Positions 25,101 through 33,078 of a DNA stretch of 64,000 nucleotides are shown here, piece by piece; the stretch's first letter is position 1; each line of letters begins with the position of its first letter. The notes under the pieces were generated by a model that ran no database searches, was not told the origin of the DNA, and saw only the letters and a list, made by a program, of their open reading frames with translations. Source of the stretch: Ischnura elegans. Lineage: Eukaryota; Arthropoda; Insecta; Odonata; Coenagrionidae. Where the stretch lies: the NCBI RefSeq assembly GCF_921293095.1, contig NC_060252.1:6076001-6140000 (forward strand), written 5' to 3'. The translations under genes were made by a program, and so were the position numbers.

Positions 25101-28100
25101 CGAAATTGCATTCTTTTCTAAAACAATATCATCTCATCAACACTAAAAACTAGTTGAGGGGGAAAGGAGATACTTTCAATCACAGCTTGGAGTTCATCAG
25201 AAAATGTTGAAGTGACTGCGCTATAAGCACTTGCAGATTCACCTGATATCGCCGCACTGAAAATACCTGCTTGCCATTAAAAATTCTTGAACCAACCGGA
25301 GCTTTCACTCAATGTCTCGGAGCGATTACCACCCTCGTCTTTTTGTACAGATTCATAATGAACTTTCCGTATGTCTTGACCGCTTGGTTGAAGTTAGTGC
25401 GGCTGAGGTAACTGATGTTTTAACTTAGTCTTTATTCAGAATCAGGCATCGTGAGTTTAAACTTCCACGCAATATCGCGTTGACGCTCTCCATTTTCAAA
25501 GCAATTGACCTCTTTCAATTTCTCTTTTAGGTTTATGGTTTTTCTTGATTTTTCTACCCGCATTCCTATTTTTTGCCATTGCTCTTGGTTTCTACTCTGT
25601 ATGGCTCTATCGAAATTACCTACTAGTGCTGAACTGTATTCCTGAGACGCAGAGGGCCTACGACTACTGGGAGGGAATGAAGCCATTGTTTTTGTGACTC
25701 TATGGTGGACCCTTTTCTGTGTTGATGCTATTCATACGCAACTCGTCCACCACTCCATTTCTCCCCTTGAATACCGATGACCTTGAAGGCTTTAGCATTG
25801 ACCCTCTACCTGGAATTCAGTCACCCGATAACCTATGACAGCAAAAATGATGTCTCAAACTGTATGTTAACCGTTAAGGAGATGAGATAAATTACTTCGG
25901 TAGGCCAGCTATCTGGACCCAATGACGAGTTATACTTTTGGCCATTGCACAGCAATTGATTTGGATTAATATAAAAACAAAAAAGCAATACTATTAATAT
26001 GCGTGAAATGATAGCAATTTTGTGTGTATGTCGCCAGGGATGCCGACTTGCAAAAAATATTGGGGGGCCCAAACTGGGGGGGGGGGATCTTGCCCTGGGG
26101 AATTTTATAAGTATGAGTTTTAAGTTTTTTAAGCATTTTAGAAGAATCATATGATCAACATTAGAACCCTGATAACTCGAATCTCGATATCTGGACACTC
26201 CGGGGAAAATTGGAAAGCCTGACTCATTTTTTCCTCACACCCATAACGAATTTTTGAGGGGGCTCGGGCCCCCTCAGGCCCCATGGAGTCGGCGCCACTG
26301 TACATCGCGCAAGTTCACATTTTATCATGAGAGCGTTTAAGTTTTTTGATTAGGCTACACTGCGTTGCGATGTTTCCCCGAGGAACCAATTTGCGCTATA
26401 TCGAAATTGTGCTAATCCAAATTGCACTATACGAGGCATGGGTGTATATCCTTTGACATGACAGCCTCACCTGCTTTGTTAATAAAGAACTTGCAATGTT
26501 TATCTACAGCCACTTCAACCCATACATCTTGTAGATAACCAATATTATGCCATTAATATTCTTTTCTTATAAACTAGGGATCTGTGTTTATTGTATTGAG
26601 CTGAATCAAAGACACTGCATGGTTTCAAACGCAGGTTTCTGCACGCCATTTTGGGAGACAGGTGTGTGACATCATTATACTGCTCAGTGGCTTAACCAAG
26701 GGGGATGAGGAAGATAGGTCCACCCCAATGCCTCAGAGAGTGAGAAGCAAATTTTATTGTATACTTACGTTCTTCCTATTGTGATGATTTCTGCAGAATT
26801 ATGAGTGAAACCCAAATTTTAAGTGCCGAAGTGATGTCAAATGTATTTCAAGGCTTATAATTTTTTTAAACATTTTCCCAGGACCCTCTCTTGCCTGACA
26901 TGACCCTCAAAATATCCTCCCAGAATCACATCAGTTTCTGTTGCATATACAGGGTGGGGCAGAATGGACTCCCTGATTTGACGGGTGAATTGTGAAAAAA
27001 CTAACAAAGATAGTTTTAAAACGTTTATATTTCCCAAAACTGCATTCAATGCTATTTTATTTTTATTTGAATTTGAAAATTTTTTCATCTAGGTGACGAC
27101 CTTGGCGAGCGATGCACATATTGAGTCGTTCAAAAAAGTTTTCGAAAACTCTTCTCAGCATATCTTCTGATATTCCAACGATGACATCTGTAATTGCCTC
27201 CTTAAGAGCTTCCAAGGTCCTTGGTCGAACTTTGTAAACCTCAGCTTTGACATATCCCCAAAGAAAAAAATCGCATGGACTCAAAACCGGGGAGCGAGGG
27301 GGCCACGGAACATCGCCTCGTAATGAGATCAGGCGGCCGGGAAACTGACTTTGCAGGACTTGGCGTGAACTAAGGGCGGTATGAGCCGTGGCACTGTCCT
27401 GTTGAAACCAGAAGGCTTATGTGTCATATTGCTGACCATACTCTTCCATTTTAGGTTGAAAAAAGTTCTCCAGCATTTCACAATAACGCTCAGAGATAAC
27501 AGTAACAGTTAAACCTCGAGATTAAAAAAAGTGAGGCCCAATAATGCCTATGGAGGACACGGCGCACCAAACTGTCACTTTGGGGCTATGAAGATGTCTT
27601 TGGTGAAGTTCATGAGGATTTTCAGTCGCCCAGTACCGAAAATTTTGCTTATTAACTGTGCCGGAGAGGTGAAAATGCGCTTCATCGCTAGACCACAGAA
27701 TAGCGTCGGGTTGCACAGAGGTTAAAATTGCATTGCAAGCATCCGTACGTTTCAGTCTTGTGGACTCAATTCTTGAACGACCATCATCTTGTAGGGGTGT
27801 AAGTGAAGGTCAGTGTCTAAAATTCGCCTTACTGTTCTGGACGATATTCCAAGGGCAGCAGCATGTTTCCGCGAAGAGCGCGATGGGTACTGCTCAATGG
27901 ACGCTCTCACTGCCACGATGTTTTCAGGTGTCCTAACACTTTTAGGTCGCCCTGCTGGTTTTCTAGGAAGTGCAGATCCTGTCGCCCGTACACTAGTGAT
28001 CCATTTCCTAGTGGTTTTTGCATCAGGAACCTTGTTATGACGAGGCAAACCAAACTGCCTACGAAAAGCCCTCTGCGTCGCCAATACACCATTCTTGTTT

Positions 28101-28505
28101 ATAAAGAACGTTTCTATGACAAAGCCTTGATGCTCACCAGACCACTTCATGGCGATTACTAAAAAATGGCATCGCTTCCCAAACCAAACGACACTACTCC
28201 CACCCCGCTAACTCACCTGCGCACTCTACAGTGATTGTCTGAAACTAGGGAGTCCATTCTGCCCCACCCTGTATGTACCAGTAAAATGAGGAATCCTCAA
28301 ATTTGTTCCGATCCCAGGGACCTCAATCAGGCCAGACTAAACCTGTCACCATGACATTATACATTTTAATTCCAATCGATTTTGTATATTTTTACAGGAA
28401 AAGAAGTTAAAACGAAAGCTGAGTACTGGAGATGAGGCTTTCACGCAACTTGTGAAGAAGTACAAGCAACAACTTACGTCTAATGTTCAAAAATGGTATG
28501 AGTGA
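4145..28505 (+). CDS. RBM28: RNA-binding protein 28 (RBM28/Nop4-like), complete, 10 coding exons
   Basis: A nucleolar RRM protein needed for early 60S pre-ribosome assembly. Coding exons: 4145-4154, 4242-4510, 4716-4884, 11468-11729, 14222-14462, 17444-17618, 21821-22038, 22617-22766, 24091-24477, 28398-28505. All introns are GT-AG, phases agree throughout, and the sum is 1989 nt (662 aa plus stop). Domains: basic lysine-rich N-terminus; RRM at about 83-160 ([22 protein letters not shown]); acidic Asp/Glu stretch about 175-235; RRM at about 267-345 ([19 protein letters not shown]); RRM at about 414-507 ([29 protein letters not shown]); basic tail; final helix [12 protein letters not shown], close to the vertebrate C-terminus. 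The start is the ATG whose 10-nt exon ends in a consensus GTGAGT donor and joins in phase. The vertebrate first RRM is absent; I found no exon for it upstream. Identity is secure; the 5' end is inferred. Confidence 0.92.
4242..4510 (+). CDS. RBM28: RBM28 coding exon 2
   Basis: Acceptor TGTTCAG ends at 4241 and donor GTTAGT begins at 4511. It encodes a lysine-rich region and the first beta strand of the first RRM (RNP2 motif IIIRNLPF). Ends in phase 0. Confidence 0.9.
4716..4884 (+). CDS. RBM28: RBM28 coding exon 3
   Basis: Acceptor TTTCTAG, donor GTAACT. It encodes the middle of the first RRM, including the RNP1-like VGCGFVQF. It ends one base into a glycine codon that exon 4 completes, although the intron between them is 6.6 kb. 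Confidence 0.92.
6400..7281. mobile_element. Second hAT-type MITE nested in the first
   Basis: Termini TAGGGATGG and CCATCCCTA with subterminal GGATCC/GATCCGATCC words. Flanking octamers GAAATAAC and AAAATGAC are a duplication with two changes. It carries its own insertion at 6521-6984. Confidence 0.8.
6521..6984. mobile_element. Pogo/Tigger-like MITE nested in the second hAT
   Basis: Inverted ends CAGTAGAACCTTGG and CCAAGGTTTCACTG, each bordered by TA (6519-6520 and 6985-6986). Subterminal words such as GGTCGTTATC fit the class of Tigger-like MITEs. No transposase. This is the fourth layer of nesting. Confidence 0.8.
11468..11729 (+). CDS. RBM28: RBM28 coding exon 4
   Basis: Acceptor TTTTCAG, donor GTATGT. 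It finishes the first RRM ([15 protein letters not shown]) and then encodes a strongly acidic linker with runs of Asp and Glu, as in the vertebrate protein. Confidence 0.93.
12597..12779 (+). mobile_element. Hammerhead-bearing foldback insertion, locus 1
   Basis: Flanked by a perfect 15-bp direct repeat AACATCGTTAAACTC (12582-12596 and 12780-12794). Near-identical inverted arms (12632-12685 and 12730-12783) surround a hammerhead-like core on the plus strand. A leader GGGCGTTACTTGTTGGAA at 12606-12623 is shared with the insertions at about 15.0 and 18.6 kb. The direct repeat partly overlaps the right arm, so the exact end is uncertain. I infer a Penelope-type non-autonomous retroelement. Confidence 0.7.
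12691..12733 (+). ncRNA. Hammerhead ribozyme-like motif, locus 1
   Basis: Core TTGATAA, one extra T, helix II GACG/CGTC, then GAAA, and a two-pair helix III AC/GT closed by a 2-nt loop, with A at the cleavage position (12728). Helix I is four pairs plus one mismatch. The C3 and G8 positions are T and A, a paired change. Activity is unknown. Confidence 0.45.
14222..14462 (+). CDS. RBM28: RBM28 coding exon 5
   Basis: Acceptor TTCTTCTCAG, donor GTAGAT. It encodes a basic/proline stretch and most of the second RRM ([10 protein letters not shown] and [10 protein letters not shown]). The last base of a split lysine codon opens the exon; the exon ends in phase 0. Confidence 0.93.
15054..15096 (-). 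ncRNA. Hammerhead ribozyme-like motif, locus 2 left arm
   Basis: Mirror image of the motif at 15205-15247, with the same core and all helices intact. Confidence 0.55.
15205..15247 (+). ncRNA. Hammerhead ribozyme-like motif, locus 2 right arm
   Basis: Helix I is TTCAC (15205-15209) with GTGAA (15243-15247). The core CTGATGA (15210-15216) is canonical. Helix II is ACGT/ACGT with a 3-nt loop plus a G.T wobble, separated from the core by one extra T. GAAA (15231-15234) is followed by a short helix III CC/GG with a 2-nt AT loop and the cleavage triplet GTC (C at 15242). Very short helix III is known from hammerheads of Penelope-like elements. The extra T could lower activity. Confidence 0.6.
15438..16874. 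mobile_element. 1.4-kb Tc1/pogo-class non-autonomous element
   Basis: Inverted ends CAGGTATCCCCCAAGTTACG and, read from the other side, CAGGCATCCCCCGAATTACG, each bordered by TA. Subterminal copies of TTACGTAAG recur at both ends. Internal sequence has no transposase I recognise. It is inserted in RBM28 intron 5. Confidence 0.82.
17444..17618 (+). CDS. RBM28: RBM28 coding exon 6
   Basis: Acceptor GCTATAG, donor GTACGA. It encodes [20 protein letters not shown], the end of the second RRM, then a helix and [10 protein letters not shown], a motif conserved in RBM28 proteins. It ends one base into a valine codon. Confidence 0.92.
18715..18755 (-). ncRNA. Hammerhead ribozyme-like motif, locus 3 left arm
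   Basis: Read on the minus strand: helix I CACC/GGTG, core TTGATAA, extra T, helix II ATTAC/GTAAT with TCT loop, GAAA, short helix III with AT loop, cleavage triplet GTC. All helices pair perfectly. C3 and G8 are replaced by T and A. Confidence 0.55.
18762..18800 (+). ncRNA. Hammerhead ribozyme-like motif, locus 3 right arm
   Basis: Core TTGATAA with extra T, helix II with one internal mismatch, GAAA, a longer helix III (CCAA/TTGG) and GTC. Helix I is poorly paired, so this arm looks decayed relative to the left one. Confidence 0.4.
21821..22038 (+). CDS. RBM28: RBM28 coding exon 7
   Basis: Acceptor ATTTTTTCAG, donor GTAATA. It encodes [20 protein letters not shown] and the start of the last RRM ([18 protein letters not shown]), very close to the equivalent vertebrate segment. 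Ends in phase 0. Confidence 0.94.
22410..22460 (-). ncRNA. Hammerhead-like motif, locus 4
   Basis: On the minus strand: CTGAAGA core, extra T, six-pair helix II GCTGGC/GCCAGC with a 6-nt loop, AAAAC in place of GAAAC, 4-nt helix III loop and GTC. G12 is lost and helix I does not pair, so this is probably inactive. Its helix II matches that of locus 5 at 40.46 kb. Confidence 0.4.
22617..22766 (+). CDS. RBM28: RBM28 coding exon 8
   Basis: Acceptor TTTTCCAG, donor GTGAGG. It encodes the last RRM's centre ([38 protein letters not shown]). Both ends in phase 0. Confidence 0.95.
23261..23402. repeat. Foldback repeat with about 62-bp arms
   Basis: Arms at 23261-23322 and 23341-23402 are inverted copies with several mismatches; the loop is 18 nt. 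Shared words include CCTCCACTGCAT and GATTTGATTCG. No TSD is obvious. Lies in RBM28 intron 8. Confidence 0.75.
24091..24477 (+). CDS. RBM28: RBM28 coding exon 9
   Basis: Acceptor CACCATCTAG, donor GTATGT. It begins [20 protein letters not shown], the conserved end of the last RRM, then encodes a basic tail with a run of lysines. Composition is more GC-rich than the introns around it. Phase 0 at both ends. Confidence 0.94.
24558..26444 (-). mobile_element. 1.9-kb Tigger/pogo element with transposase remnant
   Basis: Inverted ends CACCCATGCCTCGTATAGCA and, from the right side, CACCCATGCCTCGTATAGTG, both bordered by TA. On the minus strand an open frame at 25432-25686 includes [20 protein letters not shown], typical of the CENP-B-like DNA-binding N-terminus of Tigger transposases. 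The catalytic DDE part is not readable, so the copy is dead. A hAT MITE is nested at 26035-26300. Confidence 0.88.
26035..26300. mobile_element. 266-bp hAT-type MITE nested in the Tigger element
   Basis: Ends CAGGGATGCCGACTT and GAGTCGGCGCCACTG. Flanking octamers TATGTCGC and TACATCGC form an 8-bp duplication with two changes. A truncated relative with the same interior (ACACTCCGGGGAAAAT) is at about 31850-32095. Confidence 0.82.
26950..28271 (-). mobile_element. 1.3-kb Tc1/mariner-superfamily element with broken transposase
   Basis: Inverted ends start CAGGGTGGGGCAGAATGGAC at both sides and are bordered by TA (26948-26949 and 28272-28273). Minus-strand frames give a helix-turn-helix N-terminus ([29 protein letters not shown], 27752-28150), the first catalytic Asp ([11 protein letters not shown], 27522-27716), the second (QQDSATAH, about 27400) and the third region ([16 protein letters not shown], 27063-27284). 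Frameshifts separate these, so it is inactive, but the ends are nearly perfect, suggesting a fairly young insertion in the last RBM28 intron. Confidence 0.93.
28398..28505 (+). CDS. RBM28: RBM28 coding exon 10 (last)
   Basis: Acceptor TTTTTACAG. It encodes [20 protein letters not shown] and then KYKQQL...QKWYE with a TGA stop at 28503-28505. The match to the end of vertebrate RBM28 (FNQLVEQYKQKLL...KWF) fixes both gene identity and the C-terminus. Confidence 0.95.
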   Translation, partial: EKKLKRKLSTGDEAFTQLVKKYKQQLTSNVQKWYE

Positions 28506-30576
28506 TTCTTTGAATCAAAAATGGACTGATGAGTCTTTGAGAGACATTATCTTGATCTGTGCACTGAAATCAATGAACTTGTTATTATTTTTGTTACTGA
28601 ATGTTGTATGTGGGCAATCCTGTGAACTATAAATGAATTTTTTAAGAAATTTATCTCAGTATGTTTCAATATCTTTATTTACTCATTTTATTGTAACCAA
28701 ACAAGTGCAAAACTATGACTGGCGTCATCAAAAAAACTTATTAATGTAATTTTATGATTGGGTTTGATTTCAGGAGGGATTGAATTGCTAAATGGGGAGA
28801 TTTAAAAAAAAAACGTGAATTAATCATTCGTCTTCGGCATCAATTTGCTGACATTTAGACTTGCATTCATCAATACCAATATTTTTAGACAACCAATTTC
28901 AGAACCTAATATGTTATACCCAATACATATACTGTAAACCCTTGCTTTATGATATTACATAATCTGTTCCAGAGGATGCGAATGGTATTGTATGTTGAAT
29001 CGGCATTTTTTTCCATACAAGGAAACAGTTTTGAGAGCATGAGGGCATGCAAGCTTAAATATGTTTAAGAATGTGTTTCATTTTTAAATTAGGTGTAGAA
29101 TTACATAAATGATAGCATATTATGTGAATGGAATAAAAATCAGTCAAATTGGAATAGCACACGTAAAATCAACTTAGATTGTATGTCGAATCTATTGCTA
29201 GTCAAACTCATTGTAAAGCAGGAGTCTATTGCATACATATACACACCAATCCTTGCCAAGGGACTAACATAAGCCAATTTTGCTCTCCTTTCTTTGCAAA
29301 ATTAATAAACCAAAAGATGCTTACTCCCTAGTATCTTGTGATGTCCTGAAATTATTCAATTATAATACACACATCTTGCAAAATCATCTTAATCAGGAAT
29401 ACACAATGTGAAATTATATAATATAAATCACGACGTGAGTGTATCTGTCCTCATTAGCAAGTATGATTTTATTCTCTGAGAACCTGCATTAGCACTAAAT
29501 AGATGGAATCAGATAGCTGAAAGCAATTAAAAATATGTGGTGGCATTTTGATTTGCCTGTTTTGTGTTATTGTTTGGGGTATGGATTCTACTATGTACTC
29601 TTATGTCTCAAAACAGGATGATATGCAGTGGGTAATCCAGTTGGAAATATGTTGAGAAATACATTTTTGTCTTTTTGTTCCTGGAGAGAACCTTATCATC
29701 TCTCTTTACTTTTTCTACCATGGTATATATGCTGTACATACTTATCAAGACTTGTCCATCAAAATGTCTGTAGGTAAAAATGGAGAGGGGAGGATCTAGT
29801 GGCAAACCTGAAATTAATTATGATACCTCAATGCCTTCAAAATTTCCCATATCATACCTCCAATGATTGTTCTCATTTCCTGATTCCCTGGCTACTGTTT
29901 ACAGTGAGTGCAAAGAAACATAGGGCAACATTCATTGCGTGACCTATAGTAATGATGACAAATGTGACTCCTTTATGAGAGCTGCCTTGCTTCACACAGC
30001 ACTCTCCTATATGCAACTCCCCAGTTATGGATTCAGGAATGAGTAAAGGGGGGTGGAAGGGAGGGTTTATGGATAGAGGGGACAAGGGAGTGGGGATGCA
30101 AGGCAGAAGAAATAGCTCAGAGCAAACTATGGACATGGAGTACATATTTAAATAGTTTTTCAGTTAAATTAAGACTAATTGAAGCGTTGAAATGGGAAAG
30201 GAAGTAAGTCAGAAAAAATCAAAATTTCGTCTTTTCATAGAGAGGGTGGTACATGGTAACATGCATGTACAAGGTGGTTGTGGCAATGGCATGGACAAGG
30301 TAGAAAGTTAATTGGTACAATATATCACTTGCACTAATTGATGAAGTGTGTACACTAATATGAGCTTCACAATGTTGGCAAACCTTTCTTTCGTCTCCTG
30401 TACAATTTGCATTTAGTTGACTTACTACCTGTGGCATTTTTTTAAGTGTTGCCCCCCCCCAAAAATTTCTGGTACCCCCCCCAGAAATTCCTCGAACTTC
30501 CTCCGAACTTATCCGCAGAACTTCTCCCGCCAAGAACTTTTCGCGCAAAGGATTTTTCGCGCAAATGGACCCTGTA
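28506..30576. other. Intergenic stretch after RBM28
   Basis: No gene seen. A decayed Tigger-like MITE may lie at about 28932-29232 (ends ...CTGTAAACCCTTGCTTTA and TAAAGCAGGAG... are roughly inverted). Runs of C at 30451-30461 and 30474-30482 flank AAATTTCTGG-type words and may be the end of another MITE. Confidence 0.4.
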
Positions 30577-30675
30577 GCAAAATCCTGTCTCTGCAAAATC
30601 CTGTCTCTGCAAAATCCTGTCTCTGGAAAATCCTGTCTCTGAAAACCCTGCCTCTGGAAACTCTGCCTCTGGAAT
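30577..30675. repeat. 16-bp tandem repeat
   Basis: About six units of AAAATCCTGTCTCTGC; the first three are nearly exact and the later ones degenerate to GAAACTCTGCCTCTGG. It is followed by a C-rich tract. Confidence 0.85.
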
Positions 30676-30830
30676 CAGCCCCTGAAACAGCCCCGAAACA
30701 ACCCCGAACCAACCTACCTGCAATGCAAGACTTACCTAATTAGGACTACTGCGGAGAAATACTTACTCCTTGGCAAGCAAGGGGAAATCGGTGCTAAGGC
30801 TTTAGTATTGCACTTGGAGGGAGAATGCGT

Positions 30831-31040
30831 GCGAAAAATCCACAGAGGAAAAATCATTCGCCTTGACCGGGATTCGAACCCGGATCCCTCGATTTCCGGT
30901 TAAGCTACCGAGGCGTCATTCTCCCCTGTGGAAATGATGCCTCGGTAGCTTAACTGGCTAAAGCACTCGGCCGGAAATCGAGGGATCCGGGTTCGAATCC
31001 CGGTCAAGGCGAATGATTTTTCCTCTGTGGATTTTTCGCA
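30831..31040. repeat. tRNA-derived palindrome, copy 1
   Basis: Inverted arms (about 30831-30920 and 30933-31040) share AATGA...GCGAATGATTTTTCC sequence and a full tRNA-like body. The left arm lacks about 17 nt corresponding to the D-loop/anticodon 5' side, so only the right arm has a complete tRNA fold. The arms are separated by about 12 nt. Confidence 0.85.
30939..31011 (+). tRNA. tRNA-like sequence, 73 nt, probably a pseudo-tRNA
   Basis: Folds as a class I tRNA: acceptor GCCTCGG/TCAAGGC (one mismatch), D stem GCTT/AAGC, anticodon stem CTCGG/TCGAG with loop CCGGAAA, T arm CCGGG TTCGAAT CCCGG. The anticodon by position is GGA, but position 33 is C instead of the universal U, and GGA would be serine, which needs a long variable arm absent here. 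So it is a tRNA-derived repeat rather than a working gene. Internal A and B boxes may still recruit Pol III. Confidence 0.45.
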
Positions 31041-32840
31041 CTATTTGTGCATTGCGGGTGACTCCGTAAAAAGTTATCACCGTGGCTAGTCCCGGTATAC
31101 TTTCATTGGAGGGAGAAGTTTTACCATTGTCCTATCACAACTCTCTCTCCCTCCAACACCTCACCCCAGTATCTCCTTCCCCTCCATGTGTTCCAATGAA
31201 TATCCCTCTGATTCAACTGATGTCTCCAACCCAGAAGTTGAGGGGAAAATTCTGGCTGGTATGCTGTTGTCTCAAAACCAGGGAATGGTGTTTTGCGGAG
31301 CGGCCGTTTCTGCAGGGGCAGTGAGGCATCAGTGGGCAGTAGTTGAATTCGCCTGGCTACCCCTCCACTCCCTGGAAGAATCCCTCCCCTCAAATCCTGT
31401 CTCGCCTTGCATGGGCAACCTTTCTTCTGCTCGTGGGCCGGTCGGGGACACATGTCTAGTGAGACATGGCAAATTTTGAGCAATTATTCTGCTGGTATTT
31501 AGCTGGTAATGTTTTCTTTGGGATCATGAATTACTATCATTGCTTTCTGTAATACTTGTGATTTTGACTCTACTTTTGAATAGATATCGAATGGTAATAA
31601 CTCATAAATTATTTTTGGCTACCTTTTTCTTGTGAGCTGTTTTTCTTGTTTGTGGAGTTTTTCCCTGATCCAGCATGTGACTGACGGTTGGAGTATTTCC
31701 CTTGTCTGGACTCACGTGAAAAATCAACTAGATTTACGACGTAACGTCACACTATGTCCAAGTCATTATCGAGGAACAATATTGTTTTTATTTAGATTAA
31801 AAAAGTTTTCCTCTAAAATAGTAAATCATAAGTATTTTATCCAAGGACTTACAAAAAATATTGGGGAATCTGGACTGGGAATCAATCAATCAATCCAAAC
31901 TGGAAATCCTGCCCCGGAAAATTTTTTAAGTATGTAGTGAGTTTTAAGTTTTTTAAGCATTTTAGAAGAGTCGTATGATCAACTTTAGAACCCTGATAAC
32001 TCGAATCTGGATATTTGGACACTCCGGGGAAAATCGACAAGCCTGACACATTTTTTCCTCACACCAATAACGAATTTTTGAGGGGGCTCGGGCTCCAAGG
32101 AGGAGAGTTGCACATAGGAGGGGCACACAAAGACATGTTGGGTGAAGAGCAAATCACACTCTCAGAGGGGGAGTCATGGCATTAGTCATTGTGAGATGCA
32201 ATTTTTATTTGCCTGGAAATCTCATGTCATGATTATTTTCTCTTTGAAAAACTCTTGTTGATGCCATCTATTCTCCAAAGTTAAAACGTATCTGTTCCAA
32301 AGGAATCCTTTTTTGACTCCTTGTTGAATTCTTGGTGAAAAATCAAATTCAGCTAATAAGAGACATGCTAGCTAAGTTGTGGGAAGGAAAACACTGACAT
32401 TTATGCAAGGAATTATGGCATGCGGTCAATTGGGGATTAGCACAAGATTATTTATCTCTTACGTTTTTTTCTTTGCATGGTGGAACGAATGTTAAATTAT
32501 CTGTGACAGAGGCATTATTGTCTTTTCCTGTATCCATCGATCAGTAGCATTATTCATGTCTATGATGATGGTAATATTTCCGTGAAATGAAGTACTTAAA
32601 TATCGAAAACACTTATCTGCGGGTGTGTTTACAGTACTCACTTGATTTATTTTTACTGTAAACCATGGGAGTTGTATCATTTATGGTTTTAAAATATGTT
32701 GACTAACAGCATACTGAGGACTGCGAGCATGTGATGTTAAGAGCAAAAAGATAATCTTTGCAGTATAATTCGACATTTTTGATTACGCGGTTGTTGGTTT
32801 AAAAGTAACAAAACAATAACGATAATCTCGTGTTCCGATT
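31041..32840. other. Intergenic stretch before SDAD1
   Basis: The part at 31082-31483 is GC-rich with overlapping open frames on both strands, none recognised. A truncated copy of the hAT MITE family of 26035-26300 lies at about 31850-32095. No gene seen. Confidence 0.45.
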
Positions 32841-32848
32841 TCCATTCG

Positions 32849-32856
32849 TATCGATA
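32849..32856. promoter_or_regulatory. DRE (TATCGATA) upstream of SDAD1
   Basis: A perfect TATCGATA, the DREF site of insect housekeeping promoters, 133 bp before the SDAD1 ATG. Motif match only; position supports it. Confidence 0.5.
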
Positions 32857-32891
32857 TTCTTATCATAACGATTGTTACAATCGATTAGAGC

Positions 32892-32897
32892 ACACGT
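32892..32897. promoter_or_regulatory. CACGTG E-box upstream of SDAD1
   Basis: CACGTG within ACACGTGT, 92 bp before the ATG and 36 bp after the DRE. Myc/Max sites at this position are known for ribosome-biogenesis genes. RBM28 has the same pair of motifs. Confidence 0.45.
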
Positions 32898-32988
32898 GTT
32901 TTTGTTGTGGTGCTATGGAAAGGTAGTTAGTTATACTTGTCAAATTTGTTCATCGTAGGATCGCTGACTGCTGGCAGACTGTATCAAA

Positions 32989-33078
32989 ATGGTTAAGCGA
33001 AATAATAACCGTTTGCCCAGTAACCTCCCGCAGCTTCAGAATCTTGTGAAGAGGGATCCTTTATCTTACAAAGATGAA
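32989..33078 (+). CDS. SDAD1: SDAD1 coding exon 1
   Basis: Starts with ATG in ATCAAAATGG and ends at donor GTACGC. Encodes [20 protein letters not shown] and [10 protein letters not shown]. Phase 0. Confidence 0.96.

Noticed and set aside
31082-31483. Overlapping 80-120 codon frames on both strands between RBM28 and SDAD1
   Set aside because: GC-rich local composition explains long frames; no conserved motif.
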